Assembly: GCA_021613335.1 (NCBI GenBank)
Contig: JAJTWR010000040.1
Location: 235,183-299,182 of the forward strand
Source: Whitmania pigra
Taxonomy: Eukaryota; Annelida; Clitellata; Hirudinida; Haemopidae
Length of the DNA: 64,000 nt
Direction: 5' to 3'
The first letter of the stretch is position 1, and every line of letters starts with the position of its first letter. The notes beneath the pieces are model-generated. The model was not told the origin of the DNA. It worked only from the letters and a program-made list of their open reading frames with translations, and searched no databases. This document shows positions 52,220 through 62,067 of this stretch, one piece after another. Position numbers and translations under genes: made by a program.

Positions 52220-52473
52220 TTATAGCGCGGTCCTGGCTAGCTGAATGTCATTATTTTTATTATTTTTATGTCTTTTCGGCATGATGGTAACGTGCTTGGC
52301 ATGTATGGCGCATAGGTTGGTGTCTTCGAATAGACCGAAGAAGAAGACGCTAGACTTCTGGAAGGCCAAGACGGCCAAGCTCTGGAAGCGAAAGTCTCTC
52401 GTGAAGTCCTGGGCTGTTTCTTTGACGAGACGAAGCGCAGCCGTCGGATGAGAAGCTCCGTGCTTTTGTGATA
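52220..52473 (-). pseudogene. Histone H3 pseudogene, C-terminal two thirds, frameshifted
   Basis: On the minus strand, [12 protein letters not shown] (52464-52429) is followed in another frame by [20 protein letters not shown] and [19 protein letters not shown], then an 8-residue insertion rich in Asn and Lys, then DIQLAR and an early stop (TAA at 52220). This is the alphaN-to-C-terminal part of H3. A 4-nt deletion between LRF and RLV breaks the frame. The N-terminal tail is gone, with a TGA directly before the Tyr at 52473. Several core residues are changed ([14 protein letters not shown] for the alpha2 region). The body has no intron, so it may be a retrocopy or a relic of a histone cluster. 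The plus-strand frame 52245-52451 is its antisense shadow. Confidence 0.88.
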
Positions 52474-53067
52474 TCAGGATGATGATGAATGATTACAAGT
52501 TTGAGGATTGATTTATCATGATGATTGCATTAACCACATGTTCATGATTGTCCCTAGGGTCCAAGCAGCCAAGTTTCTAAAAGTTATGTTTAGAAAATCA
52601 TATGTCAAAATTCGTTTTTTGAACGTTTAAAAATTTTATTTGAGCAACATCTGTTGTTTATGCTTATGAATGCCTTTGCGTTAGTCATTGGCAGATTGCA
52701 TAATATCAATTTTAATTAATCATGTTCTTCAGTAAAAGTCAACTTATCTTAACCATTGAATAAATTATCATAAATATTATTCGCATTTAAAATTATATAT
52801 ATATGTAATATATATGTATATAAAGTATCTAAATATATTTTTTGTATTTCAATTGTTCCTAAACTTTCTTATGCTTGACCATCATTTGACAGATCATCGA
52901 TTCATTTATTGTGTGATTTATGCTTTGCTCAGTAATCGCTATAAATGCATGAAATCCATTTTACAAGAAGGAGTTTCCATGCTCGTTTGAATTTATAATT
53001 TTATACATTAATTCAAATTATATCAAATTTAGTAGTACTTTCGTATTACTCAAATTGTAAATTCCAG
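52474..53067 (+). repeat. Duplicated 5' block of PAN copy 3
   Basis: A unit starting TTGATTTATCATGATGATTG and containing CATGATTGTCCCTAGGGTCC, CTAAAAGTTATGTTT and GCTTTGCTCAGTAATCG recurs before copy 5 (58808-59348), as an orphan at 61020-61290 and partially at 57681-57770. It ends in the TATA box and exon 1 of the gene. Confidence 0.85.
52940..52946 (+). promoter_or_regulatory. TATA box, PAN copy 3
   Basis: TATAAAT followed by GCATGAAATCCATTTTAC, 128 bp before the ATG. The whole string is conserved at 59224 (copy 5) and 61254 (orphan). Constant distance to the ATG supports a core promoter. Confidence 0.6.
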
Positions 53068-54281
53068 ATGTTAAAGATGATTCTTTGTCTTGAAATTTTA
53101 CTTATGTCCTACATTGGAATAGTTGCAGGCAAGTAATACGTAATTATTGGCAATTGTTCAGATTGAGCATACATTTAGGGTTATACGAAATTTGGGTAGC
53201 TTTTATACCAGACCCCAAAAAAGGTCATATCCTCACTTTATGAAGGATTTGCCCACGACGAAGGTCGACTCTAATCACCTTTTTTGAAATTGCTGAAATT
53301 ACGTCTTTGTATTTAAGAAATACTAATTTATAGCTGGTTAATTGCCATATAACTTATCATTTTATTTTTTGGGTGCATCTTCTAGATAGAACAAGCTACA
53401 CGATTTAATGCGCCATCGATTAAAACCGTTGCTTATTTGTTTATAGAGTTTTTCAACTGTGCCTAGGTAATAATACTTATGTATAATATCGAATGTCAAT
53501 AATTTTGTGACAAATATTGTTAAATTATTCGTCAAAAATTTTGTTTCAAATCGCAAGGTGAATCGGCTTGGACCACCTTGCCAAAGGTACAGTTCAATGG
53601 CTTGACCAAAACATCGTTAACTAGACTTGATGAATGTCTGAAAGCTTGCCTTTACATCGGGTGGTGTAACGTCGTTTCTTACGACAGTGAGGCACTTTTA
53701 CCATGTGAGATCCAAACTTTCTCTGTTGGTGTAGAGGAAAGTAAAGAAACGAAAGATTCGATCACCAGTTACATAGTGAATAAATACAAATTAGCCTCAG
53801 GTTAATATTCTAAAATTGTAAAAATAGGGCCATTAAATTTACTTTCACATCGTGTAATACAATTCAAGTATTACGTTTTAATAATTATTTTTTAATTAAA
53901 ATTTTTGAATTTATTGATGTGGATCATGTCGTTGCAGGTAAAATATGTTGGAAAGAAGTACATGATAAAACTGCTAAAGGTTTATTGGCCGGTTTATCAA
54001 GTGACCTCTATATATGTCTTATGTATTGCATTATGGTAGAGGTTTGCGAGGCTATGGCCTATGACCTTGAATCAAATCCCGCTTGTTGGTATCATGGTGG
54101 CCTTTCAGGGTCCTTCAAAGAGGAAGATTTGATTCCAATGAATGGGTCCGTTGTTTATTTGCTAGATAAATCGTGCGTTCTTCCTGAAGGCTTGAATGTG
54201 AGTCAAAATGAACCTAAGTTGGAAAATATTGCCCCTACAACCGGTGAGTTCCCGTTAAATAGCTTGAATTTCTCTGGTTAA
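53068..54281 (+). CDS. Secreted two-module PAN/apple-like protein, copy 3
   Basis: Exons 53068-53128, 53558-53800 and 53938-54281; 215 aa. The signal peptide is MLKMILCLEILLMSYIGIVA. Module A carries WCNVVSYDSEALLPCEI; module B carries CWKEVHDKTAKGL, ICLMYC, VCEAMAYDLESNPACWYH and LLDKSC, with a tail ending LNSLNFSG. AATAAA at 54366-54371 fits this end. Introns are phase 1, the first with a GC donor (CAG|gcaagt). A second possibility exists: a perfect donor GTGAGT at 54244, in phase 1, could splice exon 3 to the module A exon of copy 4 at 54895, making a four-module protein. That route meets an in-frame TAG, so the short form is preferred. Confidence 0.78.
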
Positions 54282-54428
54282 TATTGTTATACGCCATTGA
54301 TGTAAAACATACGCCTTTAAGTATGATGCCTTAAAACCGCCTCAATCATAGAACGAGCACAAACGAATAAAACCATCTTTATTGAAATGAACCTGCACAA
54401 TTTCATGTAAAACTGTAATAATGCAAAT

Positions 54429-54481
54429 AAGTCCAAATCATGCAACGGACTATAATCAAATAAATAAATAAATAAGTAAGT
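54429..54481 (+). repeat. Dispersed 3'-tail repeat, copy 3
   Basis: AGTCCAAATCATGCAACGGA followed by CTATAATC and repeated AAATA. It sits in the 3' flank of PAN copy 3 and is copied with it to 60389-60452. Confidence 0.6.
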
Positions 54482-54894
54482 AATAATGCAAAATAATAGC
54501 TTATAACTCATCAATCACAAGAGTGTAAAAGTAATTATTATAATAACTAAACTCAACAACCTAACTTAATAAGAGCAACATAACAACTTACAGCAGTGAC
54601 AGGATCTGAACGGGCAGGCAGAGTCTTCAAACACTTTTGTTTTTTTAATTTTATTATTTAAAAAAATTTATTGTCGTTGTTTTGATTGAATTGTTAATTG
54701 ATTTTAAAATTTATGATTTCTGTTATTGCTTTTAACTGGTTACCTTATAACATCGGGCTTTTTTAGATCTTAAATTATTAGGAATTTATAATCGCACTAA
54801 TATTAATTTTATTAATAATAAATTATAAAGTCCTAATAATTTAATTATAATTAGAGATGAAATGTTAGACTAACAACTCCTTTTAAATCACAAG

Positions 54895-55476
54895 GCCAAT
54901 CAGCTTGGACTACTTTGCCAACAGTGTAGTTCAAAGGCTTGACTAAAACGTCTGTGACTAGACTTGACGCATGTCTGAAAAACTGTCTTTCTATCGGTTG
55001 GTGCAAAGTTGTTTCCTACGACATCCAGGACATTTTACCGTGTAAAATCCAAACCTATTCCGTTGGTGTGGAGCAAAGTAAAGAAACAAAAGATTCGGTG
55101 ACAAGTTTCAAGGTGGATAAAAACAAACTAGGCACAGGTGAATATTGTAAAATTTCAAAATACGCTTTTATCAATAATATTAAATTTATGCGTTGTATCC
55201 ACGAAAGCCATCGAATGCTTTATATAAGTTTGGCCCAGGTTCAAGAATCATGCAATTAACTACAGAAATTTATCAAATTAACGCTGACTTTTTACCCAAA
55301 ATTCCTGTACGTGATTCACAAGAATGTATTTAATTAAGGACCTGGCTATATCACCAACCGTTGGCAAGGGCATGTGTGGCATTGCTGATCATTAATACTC
55401 ATCATTAATTAATTACTAGATATTAAGTTTCTTTCTCTCAAGAAAATTATTTTTATTATTTATTATTTTTTTTTTA

Positions 55477-55528
<52 letters not shown>

Positions 55529-55918
55529 GTTATTATTATATTATTATTATATTACGTATAAAGTTTCTCATTAAAAAAAAATATATTGTAAAATTAATTT
55601 CAAATTTACGTTGCAGGTAAAACTTGTTGGAAAGAAGTGCACAATAAAACTGCAAAGGGTTTGGTAACGACTGCATTGAAGGATTTGTATAACTGTCTTT
55701 TATATTGCATAGTAATAAATGTCTGCGACGTTTTGGCCTATGATCCCAAGTCCAATTCCCCATGCTGGATTCATGAAGGACTTTCGGGATACATAAAGGA
55801 AAAAGATTTGATTACACTGGAGGGGTCTGTTGTTTATTTGCTCGACAAATCTTGCACTCTTCCAGTCGGTTTTAATGTGGGTCATAATGACAACAAAGTG
55901 GGAAAAGGTGCACCTTAA
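54895..55918 (+). pseudogene. PAN/apple-like copy 4, no exon 1, in-frame stop
   Basis: A module A exon at 54895-55137 (243 nt, acceptor CACAAG, donor GTGAAT) and a module B exon at 55617-55918. Module A reads WTTLPTV, then TAG at 54927-54929, then FKGLTKTSVTRLDACLKNC and WCKVVSYDIQDILPCKI. Module B is intact: CWKEVHNKTAKGL, NCLLYC, VCDVLAYDPKSNSPCWIH, LLDKSC, ending KVGKGAP. The stop replaces the Gln/His codon seen in the other copies. No signal-peptide exon or TATA block lies between copy 3 and this copy. It is either a dead copy or extra modules of copy 3 reached by the 54244 donor. Module B alone looks constrained. Confidence 0.7.
55479..55538. repeat. (ATT)n microsatellite
   Basis: About 17 uninterrupted ATT units in intron 2 of copy 4. 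Confidence 0.9.
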
Positions 55919-56045
55919 AGCTATGGGAATCCGGAAAAGGTGCAACGTTTTGAGAAATGATTTGAACTTGAAATTTAGTCGTACATTGTTTTAATGAAAA
56001 GGACTTGCAGATATTTTAAAAATTATATTATATAATAATGTGTTA

Positions 56046-56870
56046 CAAATTCATATTTGACTGAATTTGGATTTTGCTTATTACGGGTATGCAAATACTC
56101 TCCGATGCGACGCAATTCAATACCCTCGCGCGTGATGAAAGTCTTTTGCTGATTTCGCGAGAGTTTCCAAAGAAGAGTGCTGCTTTTGCGGCTTCACAAA
56201 CTTCTCGAAGAACCTGGTTATGTCGCCATATATGTACGGCGATTGACAAGGGCATAGTTCAATTGTTCACGTGATACAGTGTCTTGGTACCGCCACAGAG
56301 CAAGCGTCTTCCACCAGAACCCACTTCTGCAAATTGCGGAGGCTTATTCAACATTTCGCTCCAGATAAGGGATCGTTGCATCACGCCTTCTACTGCTGTG
56401 ACTGCTGAACTGCCTTCGTGACTCGGTCTTGTTCCACGTTTTGCCTGCTTTCCTTTCATAGCTTCTCTGACTGGTGAGCTCGACTGGGACCATTTTGTCA
56501 AGTCACTAATTCTCCTATGTTAATTAACTACATTTATGCATTATTTATTACTTACGGTTTCCATTTAAACCCCAAATAATCTCATGTTAGTAATAAAATT
56601 TACCACAAATAATTTCAAATAACTTTTAAATTTTACCGACACGTTTAATTCCATCTGTCCAATAATGGAACCATCTGACTACATGACGATCCGTCTGGGT
56701 AGGAGCTCTTACTTCCTCGAACATCAGCTCGGCAACTGATTCGTCGATGTCATTCTGGGCTCGGCATTTTCTTACAGATCTGAGCACCTGCTATCCTGCT
56801 AGTTGTTGAGCATCCAGTGCGTTCTTATTTTGGAGAGTTTGTACTTTTCCACGATGGACCTTAGTGGTAG
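56046..56870 (-). mobile_element. LINE-like retrotransposon C-terminal fragment
   Basis: On the minus strand (about 56420-56046): WSEMLNKPP, then RRLLCGGTKTLYHV, then after a frame change PLSIAVHIWRHNQVLREVCEAAK. This is the zinc-knuckle and RxTWRH region that follows the reverse transcriptase in many invertebrate elements. Further minus-strand scraps reach 56870. Broken by frameshifts. Related fragments lie at 58540-58800 and 60640-61010. Confidence 0.65.
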
Positions 56871-57506
56871 TCTCAGGGTAACAAAGTGTTATTATTATAA
56901 TTAAATAAAAAATTGTCGAATAATAGGAATGTTTATGCATGTTTTTAAAAAAGTTTGTTATTCTAATATAACATACATGTATATCTATGTTATATTATAA
57001 ATATTATAAGTATTATAACTATTATAACTTATATCTAAGATATATTAGATGCTCATAACCTTAGAAGTTTGGCTATCCCCGGTCAATTGACACAAAAAAA
57101 ACAATTATGAGGAATAACATCTTTGCAAGATCAGCGGCTGTGTCATTTAATTTATATTCAAAATTCAATTTAATGTTTATAGGGCAAGTTGTTTCAAATA
57201 CACTCGAAAATTGTTGTAACTCTAATTGTTTCATTTCTTGCAATATTTGCTTTGACCATACTTTAAAAGTTTTAGAACCTCATGCAAGGATAACTTTTAA
57301 GTTAGATGTGACGGGCTGCACAATTATCTTTAAACAGGTATGAAAAGCCAAAAAGGAAAACTTGCACGCCAAGTTCCAAGTTTCAGCCTTTCATATTTGC
57401 AACCGGAAACTCAGTTTGCTTGGGTCTTTTTTCATTATTGAGTACTTTTATTCAATAAAAATACATTAATGCAAATAAACAAACTTACCCTTCATATGCT
57501 TTAACC

Positions 57507-57680
57507 AGGCACCCCGTCATAATAGCCCGGCGACAAAATAGCCCCATCAAAATAGCACCATCAAAAAATAAAACTCATTTCATTGAATCAAATTTGAAAT
57601 AAGTTATAGGTTAATGTATCAACTCATATAAATATTTTTTTTATAAAGATACATTGACGGGGATGTTTTGACGGGTCACC
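57507..57680. mobile_element. Second complete MITE of the 8-bp-TSD family, 174 bp
   Basis: The flanking octamer CTTTAACC (57499-57506 and 57681-57688) is perfect. The ends AGGCACCCCGTCATAATAGC and, on the right, GATGTTTTGACGGGTCACC match the family. It is a shorter internal-deletion form of the 362-bp element, inserted next to a copy of the PAN upstream block. Confidence 0.85.
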
Positions 57681-57688
57681 CTTTAACC

Positions 57689-58539
57689 ATATGTTCATGA
57701 TTGTCCCTAGGGTCCCAGCAGCCATGTTTCTAAAAGTTATGTTTTGAAAGTCATGTTAAGAAAAAATGTTAAGCTCACAATCGACCATCAATCTAAGAAT
57801 GACAATCAAATGTTTCTGACATTAGGAAAGCTTTCGACTGTTTTGATTCGTAAAACAAATTCCATGTCACATAATTCCGGTTATGCAAGTGTTCCTCATA
57901 GGCAGAAGCAACGGTGATGTTTAATCTCTTTCAGTAACGGAATCTCACCAACCAGATAACGTTCGTGTGTTTTGAATAGAGATGTGAGCGTGAAATATTT
58001 CAATTATTTTATTACAAAATGTTTTGTTCATTTTGAAATATTTCTACAAAAAACATAAAAAAACAAAAACAAATTTATAATTTTAAAAATGAAGTTTTGA
58101 TGTTGCTGAAACTAATTGAAGATGGGATCGCATTTCTTGAAGAGAACAGCCCACAAATGAGTTTTGTTGCAAAATTATTTAATGAGCTTACCACCCATTT
58201 TCAAAGGACACTCTTCAATTTATTCACTTCTCTCCAACTTTCTGCTCGAGAAATAGACAAGATAAAAGATGTTCTACTGGGGAGAAAAAAGTTCTGCTTG
58301 AAAACGGTACATAAAGTAGCATAAAGTAACTTGCTAGATACTCTCAGCATTGATCAACAGCATATCGATGAAGAAGACGTAATTGTGAGTAATTTAGCAG
58401 AACACACTGATGGCATTTGCCATACGGCTGATTTAGCTAATTATCGATCCAATTGTGGGCAAAACAGTTTGTTTGGCAGTCATCTCTAGAAGTCCTACTA
58501 GTATCTTGAAGATACTGCATCAGAATATCAGTTGACCCT
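57689..58539. other. Duplicated spacer with a short unrecognised ORF
   Basis: Opens with a partial PAN upstream block (to about 57770). A plus-strand frame at 58097-58324 contains EDGIAFLEENSPQMSFVAKL and REIDKIKDVLLGRKKF. Its first half is repeated at 60473-60580 with a few changes. It looks like a piece of a mobile-element protein, but I do not recognise it. Confidence 0.4.
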
Positions 58540-58800
58540 CTGATCTGAACGCGTTGCTGTGTTGTAGCCCGTCCTCCCACGGTACCGCAAACTTTACCAG
58601 AATGATGACAGCCGTCGACGGCGACAAAAGCACCAAATCCGGCCTCTTGCCACTTGTTATCAGAAACTGGTTAGGTCGCCATGTGTATCAAACGTGCAAA
58701 CGTATCAGCCCGAGCACCTGATTCATTGTCTCGGCCCTGCCACAGTGCCTGCATTCTGTGTCTTCCACCAAGCCTCGCTTCTGTAGAGGGCGACTGGTCG
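58540..58800 (-). mobile_element. LINE-like C-terminal fragment, copy 2
   Basis: The minus strand reads ECRHCGRAETMNQVL, YTWRPNQFL and GKRPDLVLLSPSTAVII, with VPWEDGL after it, interrupted by a stop. This is the same retroelement region as at 56046 and near-identical to 60740-61010. Confidence 0.7.
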
Positions 58801-59223
58801 TACAATTATTGATTTATCATGTTGATTGCTTTAACCATATTTTCATGATTGTCCCTAGGGTCCCAGCAGCCATGTTTCTAAAAGTTATGTTTTAAAAGTC
58901 ATGTTAAAAGTCGTTTTTTGAAAGTCATAATTTTATTTGAGCAACACGTGTTTATGAATGAAGATGGTCACTGGCAGATTGCATTTTATCAATTTTAATT
59001 AATGATTGTTCGTCAGTAAAGGTCATTATATCTTCACTATTATACTTTATAATTTATTATCATGAATATTACAAACATTGAAAATTATGTATATGTAAAG
59101 TATCTAAATTTATTTTTCTATGTTTCAATTCTTGCTAAACTTGAAAGTTTGACCATCATGTGCCAGATCTTGTTGGATCATTGAGTTATTTGTTGGGTGA
59201 TTTATGCTTTGCTCAGTAATCGT

Positions 59224-59230
59224 TATAAAT
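59224..59230 (+). promoter_or_regulatory. TATA box, PAN copy 5
   Basis: TATAAAT and the following GCATGAAATCCATTTTAC are identical to those of copy 3, 125 bp before the ATG. Confidence 0.55.
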
Positions 59231-59348
59231 GCATGAAATCCATTTTACAAGAAATAAACAGTTTGCATGCTCGTTTGAATTTACAATTTTATTTCAATTT
59301 ATATCATATTTAGTAGTACTTTCGTATTACTCAAATTGTAAATTCCAG

Positions 59349-60204
59349 ATGTTAAAGATGGTTCTTTGGCTTCAAATTTTGCTTATGTCCTACATCGGAA
59401 TAGTTGCAGGCAAGTAGTACGTAATTATAAATGGTTGTTCCGATTGAGCATTTAGGCAGGCAACGGCCCCTGACCAGATCCAAAAAAAGGTCATCTTCTC
59501 CCGTTTTGCGGGGCTTTACTCACTCCATCCGAATGTCGGTTAGAAGCAAAAAACGTTATATCCTCAAGCTGTGCAAGGTTTTGGACCCCATTGGAAAATG
59601 CTGAAATGTATTTAGGAAATAATTATACTTATTGCTATATATTTTATCATTTTATTTTTCGGATGCATCTTTTAGATAGAGGAAGCTTTCATGCGCCATC
59701 GCTTAAAGCCGTTGCTTGTTTGTTTATAGAGTTTTTGAACTGTACCTATGTATTATTACATATATATACAATACTTATATATAATATCAAATGTCAGTAA
59801 CTTTGTGATAATATATTGTTAAATTATTCGTCAAAAATTTTGTTTCATATCGCAAGGTGAATCGGCTTGGACCACCTTGCCAAAGGTACAGTTCAATGGC
59901 TTGACCAAAACATCGTTAACTAGACTTGATGAATGTCTGAAAGCTTGCCTTTACATCGGGTGGTGTAACGTCGTTTCTTACGACAGTGAGTCACTTTTAC
60001 CATGTGAGATCCAACTTTCTCTGTTGGTGTAGAGGAAAGTAAGGAAACGAAAGATTCGATCATCAGTTACATAGTGGATAAATACAAATTAGCCTCAGGT
60101 AAATAATCTAAAATTGTAAAAATAGATAAATTGTGCGTTCTTTCTGAAGGCTTGAATGTGAGTCAAAATGAACCTAAGTTGGAAAATATTGCCCCTACAA
60201 CCGG
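59349..60204 (+). pseudogene. PAN/apple-like copy 5, recent broken duplicate of copy 3
   Basis: Exon 1 at 59349-59409 (MLKMVLWLQILLMSYIGIVA, GC donor gcaagt) and exon 2 at 59857-60098 are almost identical to copy 3. Exon 2 is 242 nt and not 243: one A is missing in GATCCAACTTTCTCTG, shifting the frame. Downstream, intron 2 and most of exon 3 are lost: AAAAATAG of intron 2 runs directly into ATAAATTGTGCGTTCTT of late exon 3 (about 60126). In copy 3 both breakpoints carry TAG, so a microhomology deletion of about 340 bp explains it. The tail and 3' flank then continue as in copy 3 to about 60476. It cannot encode the full protein. Confidence 0.88.
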
Positions 60205-60472
60205 TGAGTGCCCGTTAAATATCTTGAATTTCTCTGGTTAATATTGTTATACACCATTGATGTAAAACATACGCCTTTAAGTATGATGCCTTAAAACCGC
60301 CTCAATCATAGAACGAGCACAAACGAATAAAACCATCTTTATTGAAATGAACCTGCACAATTTCATGTAAAACTGTAATAATGCAAATAAGTCCAAATCA
60401 TCTCAGTTATGCAACGGACTATAATCAAATAAATAAATAAATAAGTAAGTAATAATGCAAAATAATAGCTTA

Positions 60473-61010
60473 TAACTGAAGATGGGATCGCTTTTCTTGA
60501 AGAGGACAGCCCACAAATGAGTTTTGTTGCAAAATTATTTAATGAGCTTAACACCCATTTTCAAAGGACACTCTTCAATTCCGCGTCGACCCATTTCTCA
60601 TGTGACAAATCCATAATGTTCTCTCACGGCTTGACAATCCAATCTTGGGAAAAAGCGTAAGCCGACCTGCTGTCTAAGCCCTTGCGCCAATCTCGATGGT
60701 TAAGAGGTCTGTCCGGTATCCTTTCCAGGTATAACGATAGATCTGCACACTTTTGCGATCTGAACGCGTGTTGTAGCCTGTCCCTCCCACGGTACCGCAA
60801 ACTTTTACCAGAATTATGACAGCCGTCGACGGCGACAAGAGTACCAAATCCGGCCTCTTGCCACTTGCTATCAGAAACTGGTTAAGTCACAATGTGTATC
60901 GAACGTTGGCAAAGGCATACGTGCAATTGCTGAGCACCTGATGCATTGTCTCGGTCCTCAAACAGAGCATTCGGTTTCTTCCACCAAGCCCCGCTTCTGT
61001 AGAGGGCGAC
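60473..61010 (-). mobile_element. Duplicated spacer with LINE-like C-terminal fragment, copy 3
   Basis: 60473-60580 repeats 58103-58215; 60740-61010 repeats 58540-58800 (ACGGTACCGCAAACTTT, ACAGCCGTCGACGGCGACAA). This copy extends further into the element on the minus strand, with TGKDTGQTS/LLTIEIGARA-like sequence before a stop. Same orientation as the other fragments. Confidence 0.65.
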
Positions 61011-61019
61011 TGGAGTGCT

Positions 61020-61290
61020 TATTGATTTATCATGTTGATTGCTTTAACCATATGTTCATGATTGTGTCCCTAGGGTCCAGCATGCTTCTAAAAGTTATGT
61101 TTAGAAAGTCATATGTTAAAAGTCGTTTTTTGAAAGTCATAATTTTATTTGAGCAAAAGATGTTTATGAATGCCTTTGTGATAGTCACTGGCAGATTGCA
61201 TTTTAACAATTTTAATTTTGATTTATTTTTTGTGTGATTTATGCTTTGCTCAGTATAAATGCATGAAATCCATTTTACAAGAAAATTACA
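61020..61290 (+). repeat. Orphan PAN upstream block with TATA box and no exon
   Basis: TTATTGATTTATCATGTTGA to ATGCATGAAATCCATTTTAC repeats the promoter block of copies 3 and 5, including TATAAAT at 61254-61260. The sequence then diverges, and no signal-peptide exon follows. Confidence 0.8.
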
Positions 61291-62067
61291 GTTTCCGAGT
61301 TTTCGCATTGCAATACATGGTTTTTAATTAGAAATCCACGTACATCAACCTATTGTTTTGGTAATGATAAGCAAATGCATAGATTTTTTTCTCCATTGTC
61401 AAAGAAATTCTTTAGATCATCCATTTATGCATGGAAAATTATGTTTTGTTATCACTGTGGCATCTTTTTCAAAATCCAACTCTTCAAATTCCCTTTTTGA
61501 AAGAAATTATTTTAAATCATGCCTTGTTTCATAAATAAAGATAAATTGATTTTTAATGTTAATCACCACAGTTTAATTAGTTATTTCTTAAGAACTTTAG
61601 TTCTATTTTAAAACAAAATGTTCATCATGTCCATAATGCATATTCGTAACAACAGAAAAAATTTCATTATCGTAATGATTGGACCTCCCGAAAAAAAAAC
61701 ATTCATAAGGAGAAAAAGTGCATTGTTTCCAGAATTCTGTGTTTCAGATAAGGGCCGCTCCACTGAATGAATGCTGAAGCTTTTTACTAATCAAAAAGCT
61801 TCTTACCATGGTTACAGGTAATATTTCTTTTTAATTCTTACCATTAAATTGTAAATGACATTCGCTTAATAGAAAACCCCCTTTGTTTTTTTTAGGTCGA
61901 AACAATCAAAAACTTTGGAGAGAATGGACATACAGGTAGGCATACAGGAAAGCAAATCCGGATTTTCTGTCATTACTTTTAAGTCGATGAGTCATATCGA
62001 GTCGAGACCGTTTCCGGATAGAAGCTTAATTCCCAAAGCGCTGAATAATCAGAATTTAGAAAACATC
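61291..62067. other. 5' region of the PAN-fucolectin gene
   Basis: Two possible small 5' exons are visible but unproven: ATGGTTACAG before GTAATA at about 61809-61818, and a phase-1 segment at 61898-61934 (RNNQKLWREWTYR) between TTTTTTTAG and GTAGGC. The frame starting at 61915 cuts across these signals. Confidence 0.3.

Noticed and set aside
52245..52451. 68-aa plus-strand ORF with a hydrophobic N-terminus and basic tail
   Set aside because: It is the antisense shadow of a histone H3 pseudogene on the minus strand, which matches H3 over its length.
61915..62067. N-terminal extension of the PAN-fucolectin frame
   Set aside because: It crosses a likely donor (GTAGGC) and lacks a signal peptide. 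The first plausible start for a secreted form is 62068 or an upstream exon.
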